A stretch of 32,050 nucleotides of DNA from Acidiferrobacter sp. (GTDB lineage: Bacteria > Pseudomonadota > Gammaproteobacteria > Arenicellales > UBA868): contig NZKZ01000073.1 of the NCBI GenBank assembly GCA_002694065.1, forward strand, positions 1 to 32,050, in the 5' to 3' direction. The notes beneath the pieces were generated by a model that made no database searches, was not told the DNA's origin, and saw only the letters and a list, made by a program, of their open reading frames with translations. Below are positions 23,398-31,432 of the stretch, piece after piece (the stretch's first letter is position 1; each line of letters opens with the position of its first letter). The translations under genes and the position numbers were made by a program.

Positions 23398-25113
23398 CTA
23401 GACCAACCGCCTCAGGGCTTCCATCTTGGAGTCGGCCTCCCCCAGGTGCTCCAGGCAGGAGTCGATCCTGCCCTCCGACAATGCTCCCTCCGCCTCGGCG
23501 AGAACCCTCTCGGCGGCGATCCGGTCAGGGGTGTCGGGACCTACCCCGGACGAGTCGAGCCTCCTCCTGAGGGCTTTCCAGTCATCTTGCAGGAACTCCA
23601 GCATCTCACGGGACTCCTCCCTGCGAGCGGATAGGCTTTCCAGGTCCGAGATGAGGCTTCTCAGCGATTCGTCGGCCTCCAGCCAGCTCCCCGAGCTAGC
23701 CAGCGACTCCACTTCCTCGAGCCTGTCCATCCAGCCGGACCTGGCCTCCCCCGATGGCATGTCCTCCTCGATCTTCTTCTTCTGCCTGAGGGACCTCTGG
23801 ACGGAGCTCTTCGCGTCGCCCGTCCTGCGGAGCCTCCTCGTCACCCCGTCAGCGAGACCGATTGCGAGGGACGCGTTTCCTGACTGCAGGGCTTCCTTAG
23901 CCTCCTGGAGCCTGGCTTCGGAGTCTTCCCTCTGGGATTCATCCGAGGATATGACGGCGCTCTCCGCGTCTTCTATCGAGCTGGCGGCCTTTGACATGAG
24001 GTCCTCGACGTCACCCATCTGGGAGGGTATTTCCGAGACCAGGGCGAGGGCCTTCTCGGGGTCCTCGTCGTCCATCGCCTTCCTGGCTTCCTCCAGGGTT
24101 GAGCGGATGCTGTCAATGATGTGGCCCTCCTCGGATCCTATTGCCTCCTCTGCATCTCCGATCGCCTGATTGGCGGCCTCCCAGTGAGACTCCACGTTCT
24201 CCGCCTTTGACCTGGCCTCCCTGAATTTCTGCTCTGCTGCTCTGAGGGAGCCCCTATCCATCTCCTCGACTCCATCATCGAATGCCCTCCTGGAAGCCCC
24301 TGGCGATCCGGTGATGCCCTCTGCCCTGGTCAGCACAGATTCCGTCTGGTCCCTGATCTCGGCCAGGTCCGCCATGAACGACATGATCCTGTCAGCCTCC
24401 CTCTCCGCCTCGGAAATCAGATGGAGCCCCCTCGCCGGGTCCTTCCTGCCCTCCTCGCGGGCAGCCTTCAGGAGTGAGTTTGGCTGCTGAAGCATGGTGT
24501 TCCCCGACTGCATGTCCAGTATCCTCCTCTCCGCCCTCTTCAGGCTGGCGAAGAAGTCCTGCCTGTCCCCCTCCAATCCGTCCCTAGAGAGAATGGGTGG
24601 GACCGCGGATACCAGGAACAGGGCGCCGATTATCATCCACGACTCTGGGTTGGAGTCGGACAGCACCACTGGGACTGCCAAGCCGAAGCCGAGGGTGGTG
24701 CTCATCCCCCTCCACCTCCTCGAGTTGACGTCGGAGTTGAGGATATTGCGAGATGTCGAAAGCAGGACCACCGCCACGAATGCCAGGGACGCGGCGCCCC
24801 AGAGGTTGCCCCCGTCGTTCCTGCTCACCTCGGCTATGGCGATCATCGGGGGCCAGGCGATGCAGCAGGCGGTGGAGACCCTGGTCCTCTGCACTGGGCC
24901 GAAGTCCACCAGGTCGGGAAGGAGGAGGGCCGCTCCGAAGAGTATCGCCACGGGCCCGTAGCCGAACAGCAGTCCGGATTCGCTATCGAAGGACTCGAAC
25001 AGCCACCAGGCGCCCATGCCGATCAGTGCCATTTGGCACGCCAGCGCTGCCCTTTCCACCCTGGTTCGATGCGCCGCGATCACCCTGTCGGGGTAGTCAG
25101 GGAGCATCACCAT
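23398..25113 (-). CDS. Membrane-anchored long coiled-coil protein, unknown
   Basis: A 571-residue protein in two parts. Residues 1-190 hold about five hydrophobic segments (for example ALACQMALIGMGAWWLF, GYGPVAILFGAALLLPDLV, LWGAASLAFVAVVLL). Residues 200-571 are Glu/Ser/Arg/Ala-rich helices with coiled-coil character and repeated EAR/EE-A/S patterns, resembling TPR-like or spectrin-like bundles (KALALVSEIPSQM; GSLRAAEQKFREA; NASLAIGLADGV; GRIDSCLEHLGEADS). The recurring 'A...G....A' helices about 30-40 residues apart hint at divergent repeats. I recognise no family. ATG 25113 is used since a TATA-like CATATT lies about 29 bases upstream (25138-25146). It follows the surface-protein gene by 62 bases on the same strand. 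Confidence 0.7.
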   Translation of the reverse strand: MVMLPDYPDRVIAAHRTRVERAALACQMALIGMGAWWLFESFDSESGLLFGYGPVAILFGAALLLPDLVDFGPVQRTRVSTACCIAWPPMIAIAEVSRNDGGNLWGAASLAFVAVVLLSTSRNILNSDVNSRRWRGMSTTLGFGLAVPVVLSDSNPESWMIIGALFLVSAVPPILSRDGLEGDRQDFFASLKRAERRILDMQSGNTMLQQPNSLLKAAREEGRKDPARGLHLISEAEREADRIMSFMADLAEIRDQTESVLTRAEGITGSPGASRRAFDDGVEEMDRGSLRAAEQKFREARSKAENVESHWEAANQAIGDAEEAIGSEEGHIIDSIRSTLEEARKAMDDEDPEKALALVSEIPSQMGDVEDLMSKAASSIEDAESAVISSDESQREDSEARLQEAKEALQSGNASLAIGLADGVTRRLRRTGDAKSSVQRSLRQKKKIEEDMPSGEARSGWMDRLEEVESLASSGSWLEADESLRSLISDLESLSARREESREMLEFLQDDWKALRRRLDSSGVGPDTPDRIAAERVLAEAEGALSEGRIDSCLEHLGEADSKMEALRRLV

Positions 25114-25175
25114 GCCACCCGAATGCTCCTGGGGGTCAATATGTATGTGGTCAGGCGAGCGCACGGAGAGTCGTG

Positions 25176-27287
25176 TTACTCCGGTTTCTTGACCTTGGTC
25201 AGGTAGTACCCCATCGAGGCCATTGCCGTGATCGCGATCAAGCCGACCAGTAGTGTCTGGCTGCCGCCTTCCTCCTCGATTGAGACCTCTATTGGTATGT
25301 GCCCGTAGGTACTTGCGGATGCGCTATCCCAGTGCAGGTAGAGTTCCTCGATGTTGGCTTCGTCTGCCTCGAACTGGAACTCTATCGTCTCTTGCGCGGG
25401 CCCGGTCTCAAGCGTGGCGGAGAAGGACTGCTCCGTCCAACGCCCGCAGACATCGGAAAGGCAGACCCTCGCGAAGGCGTTGCTGGAACCATCGTTCTGG
25501 ACGACCACGGAGAGCGTTGCGAGCCCGTCAGGACCGCTGCCCTGCGAAAGGGAAGCCTCGAGGACGCTGATCTGCGCACCCCGCATGGGGAGCACCATGA
25601 GTTGCACGGTCTCGGACAATCCGTTTCCCTTGGAGTCGGTTGCGTTCACCCTGATTTCGTTGGGCCCCATCGGCATTGGAGGGAGGGTGATCGGGTCGGA
25701 AACGGACCAGCCTTCCCCCAGCTGCACTTCATCGTCGTTGACCCAGACGGACCAGGTTACATCCACTATGGCGTCCAGATCGTCGTATGAGTGCGATAGG
25801 TCCAGGCTCAGGTTGTCGCCCTCGTGGGCGCCATCGTCCAGTTCCACCTCTGTAGATTCCAAGAATAACCGAGGAATGACTGTGGGGGGGTTGGAGTCCA
25901 TCACCCTGACGGTCCACTCGTCCATCACCGAGTTTCCGGCATCGTCGGTAACCACCAAAGCGACCAGGATCTCAGTCGGGTTCCTCGCCTTGTGCCTGTC
26001 GGATATCGACATGTCCGCCCCATTGACGCCGGCTCCCTGGATCGCAGTGAATTGGAACGTCTGGATTGTGTTCCCGAACTGACGCCATCCCTCGGAGAGG
26101 TTTGTGAACATCTCCAGGAAGATCGGGAGCGTCGAGCCGTCAGAGCTGTTGATCTCGAACTCCAGCAGGCTCCCTGCTAGAACCTCTATGACTCCCTCGT
26201 CTGGGTCCAAGACGCGCTCATTGGCGCCATCCACGGAGATTGTGCCCTGCCAGACTGGCGCTATCCCGTCCACGATCGTGGAATCGGTCCAATCGGTCGT
26301 GGCGCCGTGGAAGTCGTAGCACGTTGCCTTCACGGTCATGGTCTCTCCGTGCGAGAATCCTAGCTCAGAGGGCGTCACCTCGATCCAGTGGCTCTCGTAG
26401 GCGGCGACCTCCAGGCCTTCCCTGCTAACGCTCCAATTGATGCTCGGAGTCTCAAGCGGGTTGTCCGAGCAAGCGGCCGAGAAGGAGGATGATATGTCCA
26501 GTGTGGAGTAGATTTCCGTATTGGGGAACCTGGATGCGGATATCGTCGGGGGGCCGTTCTGTCCGATGGTGATCCTGATGTCGAAAGCCACTGGGGCCAT
26601 GGAGCGGTTCACTGTGAATCCGTTGGGATCCCCCCCGATGATCTCGAACATGGGGCTGTACTTCACCTCCCAACCATCGGGCAGGCCGACCCTCATCGGG
26701 ACCTCCTCCACCATGGCGCCTACCCTTGGAAGGTCGACCAGGCGCATCGTCCTGTGGTCGGTCTCCCCTGAAAGGTTCGCCATCTCAATCCACCCCCAGG
26801 AGCCGTTTGTCCTGTTTACGGGACCCTCCTCAGGGGGGGTCACGATGACAAGGACTCCTTCGGTCGCCTCCATCGGGGAGTAGTCCACACTGCAGCAGCC
26901 ACCAAGTTGGCCGTCAGTCCAGTTCCTAGCCGAGGCGACAATCTCCGCGAAGGCCGAGGCCTCGTCAGAGTCGACCCAGCCGTCCGAGTCGCCGATCTCC
27001 GAGTCTATCTGCCCGAGCAGCCCGAGCGACCTGTTGCCCAGAAGACCAGTGCCATAGCTCTCTAGCACAGTGATCTCGGCAAACCACGAGGCGTTGATTA
27101 TCGAGTTCTCGGAGATGGGTTCGCTGAAGTTCAGGAAGGAGCTCCCCTGGATCACCGATGGCGCCTGCTCGCTGGAGTACCCCGAATCCTGGGGGAGTTC
27201 TTCGAACGACCAGGCGCTATGGGGCATCGATAGGAAAATCACCGTGACCAGAGCCGCGATAGCCTTGCTGCCTGATCTGGAGGGCAT
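25176..27287 (-). CDS. Large secreted surface protein with Ig/cadherin-like domains and C-terminal membrane anchor
   Basis: A 703-residue protein with a signal peptide (IAALVTVIFLSMPHSAWS) and one C-terminal transmembrane helix (LLVGLIAITAMASMGYYL) followed by KVKKPE, so it is anchored with its bulk outside. The body is beta-rich. Segments such as ISDRHKARNPTEILVALVVT with DDAGNSVMDEWTVRVMDSNP and RVNATDSKGNGLSETVQLMV recall Ig-like/PKD or cadherin-type repeats. An N-terminal part has N-x-S/T sites and a Cys pair (GGCCSVDYSP). It could be an S-layer component or adhesin. ATG 27287 is chosen over GTG 27296. It starts 10 bases after the GHMP-kinase stop, suggesting one transcript. Confidence 0.75.
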   Translation of the reverse strand: MPSRSGSKAIAALVTVIFLSMPHSAWSFEELPQDSGYSSEQAPSVIQGSSFLNFSEPISENSIINASWFAEITVLESYGTGLLGNRSLGLLGQIDSEIGDSDGWVDSDEASAFAEIVASARNWTDGQLGGCCSVDYSPMEATEGVLVIVTPPEEGPVNRTNGSWGWIEMANLSGETDHRTMRLVDLPRVGAMVEEVPMRVGLPDGWEVKYSPMFEIIGGDPNGFTVNRSMAPVAFDIRITIGQNGPPTISASRFPNTEIYSTLDISSSFSAACSDNPLETPSINWSVSREGLEVAAYESHWIEVTPSELGFSHGETMTVKATCYDFHGATTDWTDSTIVDGIAPVWQGTISVDGANERVLDPDEGVIEVLAGSLLEFEINSSDGSTLPIFLEMFTNLSEGWRQFGNTIQTFQFTAIQGAGVNGADMSISDRHKARNPTEILVALVVTDDAGNSVMDEWTVRVMDSNPPTVIPRLFLESTEVELDDGAHEGDNLSLDLSHSYDDLDAIVDVTWSVWVNDDEVQLGEGWSVSDPITLPPMPMGPNEIRVNATDSKGNGLSETVQLMVLPMRGAQISVLEASLSQGSGPDGLATLSVVVQNDGSSNAFARVCLSDVCGRWTEQSFSATLETGPAQETIEFQFEADEANIEELYLHWDSASASTYGHIPIEVSIEEEGGSQTLLVGLIAITAMASMGYYLTKVKKPE

Positions 27288-27296
27288 TTCAAACAC

Positions 27297-28280
27297 CTAT
27301 GGCCCGGTCCGGTGAACTATCACGGACCCCGACGAGTCGATCCCCAGGGGGATGATTCGGTTCTCGGCAGGCAGCTGCCGTGACAGCTCCGCCCTCAATC
27401 CCTCGTCGCCATAAACGAGCAGGAACCCGCCTGCACCCGCACCCAGAAGTTTGGCGCCCTTGGCTCCGATACCCATCACGCGCTCGTACAGGTCGTCGAT
27501 CGTCTCGTTGCTCACGCTTGCCGATGTGGCCCTCTTCGAGACCCAAGCATCGTTGAGTAGGGAACCGAGGGATTCGAGGTCCCCGTCCTCGACCATCCTG
27601 GCCGCATCGTCGGCCTGGGACCTGATCTCAATGAGCCTGCTCTGCCTCTCGTCTGGGTCTTCTGGGCTTCCCGAGAGGACCTCGCTCGCGCTCCGGGTCA
27701 GTCCGGTGTACACTAGGCTGAATTTCTCCGAGATCTCTTCGGCCCTGCCGCCTCCGACCGGGATTGGGGAGACGGAGACCCCCTCGGTGCTGAACGATAT
27801 CGAGTTGACCCCCCCGAAGGAGGCTGCGTACTGGTCCTGCCGGCCTATCGGGGCCCCCAGCACGTCTATCTCTATCCTGCAAGCCTCCTCTGCCAGTTGC
27901 TCCTTGGACGCCTCGTGTCCGTTGAATGCGTGCATTGCGTTGAGGAGCCCCACGGTGACGGAGGAAGAGGATCCCAGTCCGGTGCCTCGTCCCGGGATGT
28001 CCGCGATCGTGACCACCTCGACTCCGGACTCCAGCCCGGTTAGCCTCATTGCCTCCCTGACCAGGTCGTGCTGAACGTCATCGACCGAGTCGACGTTCTC
28101 CGCAGACGAGTAGGAAACCCTGATGCTGTCGTCGAATCTCTTGTTTATGGTCACGTAAACGTACCTGTCGATTGCCAGCGAGACTACTCTGCCGCCGTTT
28201 GGGTTGGCCATCGAGAAACCGTCGATGTCGGTCCCGCCGCCGCAGAAGGAGACTCTGAGCGGTGTTCGGCTGATTATCAT
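27297..28280 (-). CDS. GHMP-family sugar kinase, D,D-heptose 7-phosphate kinase (HddA)-like
   Basis: A 327-residue kinase. MIISRTPLRVSFCGGGTDID is the typical opening, GRGTGLGSSSSVTVGLLNAM (98-117) the GHMP phosphate loop, and RQDQYAASFGGVN the HddA-type segment. The end GAKGAKLLGAGAGGFLL is motif 3. HddA and related enzymes phosphorylate heptose- or fucose-type sugars before nucleotide-sugar synthesis for surface polysaccharides. No other nucleotide-sugar gene is adjacent, so the substrate is open. ATG 28280 begins exactly where family members start; GTG 28304 is an in-frame alternative. It is divergent from pyrB with a 111-base gap and is 10 bases from the downstream surface-protein gene. 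Confidence 0.85.
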   Translation of the reverse strand: MIISRTPLRVSFCGGGTDIDGFSMANPNGGRVVSLAIDRYVYVTINKRFDDSIRVSYSSAENVDSVDDVQHDLVREAMRLTGLESGVEVVTIADIPGRGTGLGSSSSVTVGLLNAMHAFNGHEASKEQLAEEACRIEIDVLGAPIGRQDQYAASFGGVNSISFSTEGVSVSPIPVGGGRAEEISEKFSLVYTGLTRSASEVLSGSPEDPDERQSRLIEIRSQADDAARMVEDGDLESLGSLLNDAWVSKRATSASVSNETIDDLYERVMGIGAKGAKLLGAGAGGFLLVYGDEGLRAELSRQLPAENRIIPLGIDSSGSVIVHRTGP

Positions 28281-28391
28281 CGGAGTCCGGGGACAGAGGG
28301 TCACTCATCAAGACGCCGGTATGGGCAAAACGACCTGATTATGCAATGACAAGGCATATGAGAGGGCCGCTGCCGCGAGAAGCAGAGACCC
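28281..28391. promoter_or_regulatory. Divergent promoter region between HddA-like kinase and pyrB
   Basis: The 111-base gap carries two AT-rich elements. GCATATGA (28354-28361) is about 35 bases before pyrB ATG 28392. ATTATGCAA (28338-28347) is about 60 bases before ATG 28280 and could drive the minus-strand operon. I see no clear operator or riboswitch. Confidence 0.4.
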
Positions 28392-29321
28392 ATGGGCGAC
28401 CTAGTGACGATGGACGACCTCACCAACGAAGAGATTGACTCCGTTCTGGTGGTCGCTGAGAGGCTCGTACCCGTCGCCAGGGGGGACGTCCACCTGCCCC
28501 TGCTGCAAGGCAAAGTGCTCGCGAACATGTTCTTCGAGAACTCCACCAGGACCCGTATGTCATTCGAGACGGCCATGAAGAGGCTGGGCGGCTCGGTCAT
28601 GAATTTCAGCTCGATCGGGACCTCGGTCTCGAAGGGCGAGACCCTGTTCGACACGATGCAGATGATCGATGGCTACGCCGACGTCGCAGCGATCAGGCAC
28701 CCTAGGCAGGGAGCGGCGCAATACAGCGCAGATGCGGTCTCCATACCCATCCTCAATGCCGGGGACGGGGCGGGCAACCACCCCACCCAGACCATGCTCG
28801 ACCTGCTTACCATCCGCCAGGCCCACGGCTCCATGGAGGGGCTCAACGTCGTCCTGGTGGGGGACCTCCGGTATGGGCGGACAGTGCACAGCCTGTCTCA
28901 CGCCCTTGTCAGGTTCGGGGTGAGCCTGACGCTGGTCTCGCCGCCATCCCTGAGGATGCCGGACGAGATCGTTTCGGACCTGAGGTCGCATGGCGCAGAG
29001 GTCGTAGAGACCGAGACCCTGATCGAGCAGATACCCAATGCCGACGTGATCTACATGACCAGGATCCAGAAGGAGAGGTTCCCTGACGAGGACGAGTACG
29101 CCAAGGTGGCCGGCATCTACAAGCTCAGTGCCTCCGACCTCACGGGTGCGAAGAAGGGCATGGTGGTGATGCACCCCCTGCCCAGGGTGGACGAGATCGA
29201 CCCGAGCGTCGACTCGACCGACCACGCGTTCTACTTCCAGCAGGCGTTCAACGGGGTCCCGACCAGGATGGCCCTGCTCTGCAGGAGCCTTGGCGTCGAA
29301 GTTCCGGAGGAGGTGGTCTGA
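28392..29321 (+). CDS. pyrB: Aspartate carbamoyltransferase, catalytic chain
   Basis: A 309-residue ATCase catalytic subunit, which joins carbamoyl phosphate to aspartate (step 2 of pyrimidine synthesis). The carbamoyl-phosphate loop is FENSTRTRMSFE (STRTR 51-55), Lys81-Gly-Glu is the mobile loop, Arg102-His103 and HPTQ (130-133) complete the site, GDLRYGRTVHSL begins the aspartate domain, and HPLPRVDEI ends in the 230s/240s loop. The length is normal. Its TGA overlaps the pyrI ATG by one base, so the two chains are translationally coupled for holoenzyme assembly. Confidence 0.97.
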   Translation: MGDLVTMDDLTNEEIDSVLVVAERLVPVARGDVHLPLLQGKVLANMFFENSTRTRMSFETAMKRLGGSVMNFSSIGTSVSKGETLFDTMQMIDGYADVAAIRHPRQGAAQYSADAVSIPILNAGDGAGNHPTQTMLDLLTIRQAHGSMEGLNVVLVGDLRYGRTVHSLSHALVRFGVSLTLVSPPSLRMPDEIVSDLRSHGAEVVETETLIEQIPNADVIYMTRIQKERFPDEDEYAKVAGIYKLSASDLTGAKKGMVVMHPLPRVDEIDPSVDSTDHAFYFQQAFNGVPTRMALLCRSLGVEVPEEVV

Positions 29322-29788
29322 TGTCGGAGATGAGGAGGGTCACCGCCATAAAAAACGGGACTGTGGTGGACCACATACCGTCTGGGAACGCGCTGATGGT
29401 GATCCGGATGCTAAGGATCGACGTTTCGAGGTCGACCCCGGTGTCCCTGGTCATGAACGTGCCCAGCGACAAGGTCGGGCGAAAGGACGTCCTCAAGATC
29501 GAGGACAGGGAGCTGAGCCAGGAGGAGCTGGACAGGCTGGCCCTGATAGCGCCGGCAGCGAGCATCGCGATAATCAGGAACCACGCGGTCGCGGAGAAGC
29601 TGGTTGTTGACCTGCCATCCGACCTGATCAACATCGCATCGTGCTCTTTCTCGAACTGCATCACCAAGAACGACAGGGAGCCGCTCCCGCAGAGGCTCAG
29701 AGTAATCAGCCAGGACCCGCTGGAGGTCAGGTGCTACTACTGCGGAAAGGGCCAGGAAATCTCCGAGCTGATTGACAACATCCTCTGA
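29321..29788 (+). CDS. pyrI: Aspartate carbamoyltransferase, regulatory chain
   Basis: A 155-residue PyrI subunit. The N-terminal allosteric domain (VTAIKNGTVVDHIPSGNALM) binds CTP/ATP in known members. The C-terminal zinc domain uses CSFSNC and CYYC, the four-cysteine C-x4-C...C-x2-C site that contacts PyrB. NHAVAEKLVVDLP is typical. It begins one base inside the pyrB stop. CTP feedback on pyrimidine synthesis is expected from the family. Confidence 0.96.
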   Translation: MSEMRRVTAIKNGTVVDHIPSGNALMVIRMLRIDVSRSTPVSLVMNVPSDKVGRKDVLKIEDRELSQEELDRLALIAPAASIAIIRNHAVAEKLVVDLPSDLINIASCSFSNCITKNDREPLPQRLRVISQDPLEVRCYYCGKGQEISELIDNIL

Positions 29789-29823
29789 GGGCCCCCTGGT
29801 TGCGAAGGTCGGGCATCGACTCA

Positions 29824-29830
29824 GTTAAAC
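29824..29830 (+). promoter_or_regulatory. TATA-like box for NTF2-like gene
   Basis: GTTAAAC lies about 26 bases before ATG 29853, with no ribosome-binding site in between, so the transcript is likely leaderless. Confidence 0.45.
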
Positions 29831-29852
29831 CGCAGGCTGGCCCCCGACGCCC

Positions 29853-30182
29853 ATGGCATTGTATGGACAAATGGAAAAGGCAACAGAGAACAGGGACGCG
29901 GGGGCATATTCGGAGCTGCTGCACCCGGATTTCGAGTTCGTGAGGCACCAGTCCGGGACTGTGATGTACAGGGACCAGATGGTGGAGATGCTGAAGGTGA
30001 TGATGGCCAACGAGAAGGTGGTCATCAACGACTCCAGGTGCATCTACGAGAACGATGAGATCCTAGTCGAGCACTCCATGATGGACTTCCCGGACGGGAC
30101 CAGGGAGGCGGTCATGGGCGTCCACACCCTGAAGGACGGGCTGATCGTCCGCACCGAGACCGGCGCGACCCTCATATCCTGA
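29853..30182 (+). CDS. NTF2-like/SnoaL-type small protein
   Basis: A 109-residue protein with the short cone-fold pattern: a helix (GQMEKATENRDAGAYSELLH), then DFEFVRHQSGTVMYRDQMVE, then strands (VVINDSRCIYENDEILVEHS, MGVHTLKDGLIVRTETGATL). These features match NTF2-like/DUF4440-SnoaL proteins, which are binding or isomerase-like modules of unspecified role. There is no signal peptide. It is 64 bases after pyrI with its own TATA-like box, so it is probably a separate unit. Confidence 0.6.
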   Translation: MALYGQMEKATENRDAGAYSELLHPDFEFVRHQSGTVMYRDQMVEMLKVMMANEKVVINDSRCIYENDEILVEHSMMDFPDGTREAVMGVHTLKDGLIVRTETGATLIS

Positions 30183-30221
30183 GCGCCCGCAGGCATCAGA
30201 GGCTGGTTCCCGAGGAGGGTT

Positions 30222-30551
30222 TCAGAGCCCGCCGGGGACCATCATCGCTAGGACCTCGCCGTTGCAGACCAACTCCACGTCATCGGGTATGTTGATCCCG
30301 CCGGCCCCCCAAGAAGCGCTCACGGCCTCGCCTATCGTGGAGTAGTGGTCGCTCTCGATCACCGAGTTCATCGTATCCATGTCAGGCCAGATTGTGCCCG
30401 CAACGACCCTCTCCCCATCGGCGACCAGGGCGCCCCTCATGCATCCGTTCTGCATTGCGTATTCCAGGAAGTGCTCCTTCCAGACATTCACCATTTCTTC
30501 CGTAACTTCGTTGCCGCCAGTCTTGACGACCCAGTACCTTGCTATTGGCAT
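30222..30551 (-). CDS. Small alpha/beta protein, possibly a dimeric alpha-beta barrel
   Basis: A 109-residue protein beginning MPIARYWVVKTGGNEVTEEM. One helix follows (VNVWKEHFLEYAMQNGC), then short strands (GALVADGERVVAGTIWPDMD). This beta-alpha-beta arrangement suggests a ferredoxin-like barrel of the ABM/Dabb type, but I see no diagnostic residue. A TATA-like GTTATACGG about 25-30 bases upstream on the minus strand fits a leaderless start at ATG 30551. It is divergent from the next membrane-protein gene. Confidence 0.5.
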   Translation of the reverse strand: MPIARYWVVKTGGNEVTEEMVNVWKEHFLEYAMQNGCMRGALVADGERVVAGTIWPDMDTMNSVIESDHYSTIGEAVSASWGAGGINIPDDVELVCNGEVLAMMVPGGL

Positions 30552-30642
30552 GAGGGGGAAATACCGAGCATCCGTATAACCGTTCCTGTATGCCGAATAA
30601 CGGGGAAAGAAAGACTATATTTTCGATGGTACTAGATTGGAC

Positions 30643-30912
30643 GTGATCGACGCAATTGTCGACCTGGCGCACAGCGAGTTGGTCGCCTATGCTGGCATGC
30701 TGCTGATACTGAGTGCCTTCTTCATGGAGACTCGTGACATCCTGCACAGCAAGGCAGCGCCATATCTGGGGCTGATGGCGATTGGCTCGGGGTTGCTGGC
30801 AGTTCGCGCTTACCTCATCGACGAATGGGCATTTTTCATCCTCGAGGTTGCATGGTTTGCAGCCGCGGTGGTTGGATTGTGGACATTGGACTCAAAGCTC
30901 TCGGACGGGTAG
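30643..30912 (+). CDS. CBU_0592-like small membrane protein
   Basis: An 89-residue protein with three hydrophobic segments: LVAYAGMLLILSAFFME, YLGLMAIGSGLLAVRAYL and FFILEVAWFAAAVVGLWTL. The last segment, with its xxxEVxWxxxAxxGLW pattern, resembles the end of CBU_0592-family proteins, whose function is unknown. GTG 30643 is about 24 bases after the centre of TATATTTT (30616-30623), the expected leaderless spacing; TTG 30637 is two codons earlier. It is followed 26-47 bases later by another small membrane-protein gene. Confidence 0.5.
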   Translation: MIDAIVDLAHSELVAYAGMLLILSAFFMETRDILHSKAAPYLGLMAIGSGLLAVRAYLIDEWAFFILEVAWFAAAVVGLWTLDSKLSDG

Positions 30913-30938
30913 CCGTTTCAAACCGTTAAATCTAATTC

Positions 30939-31424
30939 GTGGCGAATGACCAATGGCCCGTGGACTATGTCCGGACAGCGGTGGTGCTAGCCCATCCAGT
31001 AGCGGCCGTCCTAGTGGTTTGGCTCTTCTTCAGGCAGAGGGGATGGAGGGGGCAATCGACCCTGTTGAGGGGGGAGGAGAGGGTCGCTGCGGTTTCAGCG
31101 CACGAGTCCATGGGGGACAGGATTGCCATCATCAGCATCGGGATCGTGGCTCTGGCGTTCGCCTCGAACATGGCCAGGGGGGTCATTGACCACGGGGATG
31201 CGACGCGCTTCCTAGTCCCGGGCTTCCACGGCATCACGGGAATAATGGGGCTGTCCCTGATGCTCTACCTCTGGAAGCTTGGCAGGGACACTACGGCGAA
31301 GAAGGCTTCTGGGGATCCCTTCAGCGGAACCAAGGAGAGGCATGGCAGGATTAGCGACCTCCTGGGGGTGCTGATCATAATCCACTCATTCCTGGGATTC
31401 CTGTACATGCTGAGCATCCTCTAG
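30939..31424 (+). CDS. Four-helix membrane protein with His residues in helices, DUF4079-like
   Basis: A 161-residue protein with four membrane segments near 12-31, 61-78, 93-114 and 139-160. Histidines fall in or at the ends of the helices (His19, His55, His97, His135, His149), an arrangement like membrane cytochrome-b-type or DUF4079 proteins. No classical heme signature is certain, so heme binding is speculation. GTG 30939 is used. A TATA-like TTAAATCTAAT (30926-30936) ends just 2 bases before it, so GTG 30960, about 29 bases from the box centre, is a strong alternative start. Confidence 0.45.
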   Translation: MANDQWPVDYVRTAVVLAHPVAAVLVVWLFFRQRGWRGQSTLLRGEERVAAVSAHESMGDRIAIISIGIVALAFASNMARGVIDHGDATRFLVPGFHGITGIMGLSLMLYLWKLGRDTTAKKASGDPFSGTKERHGRISDLLGVLIIIHSFLGFLYMLSIL

Positions 31425-31432
31425 GACGCCAG

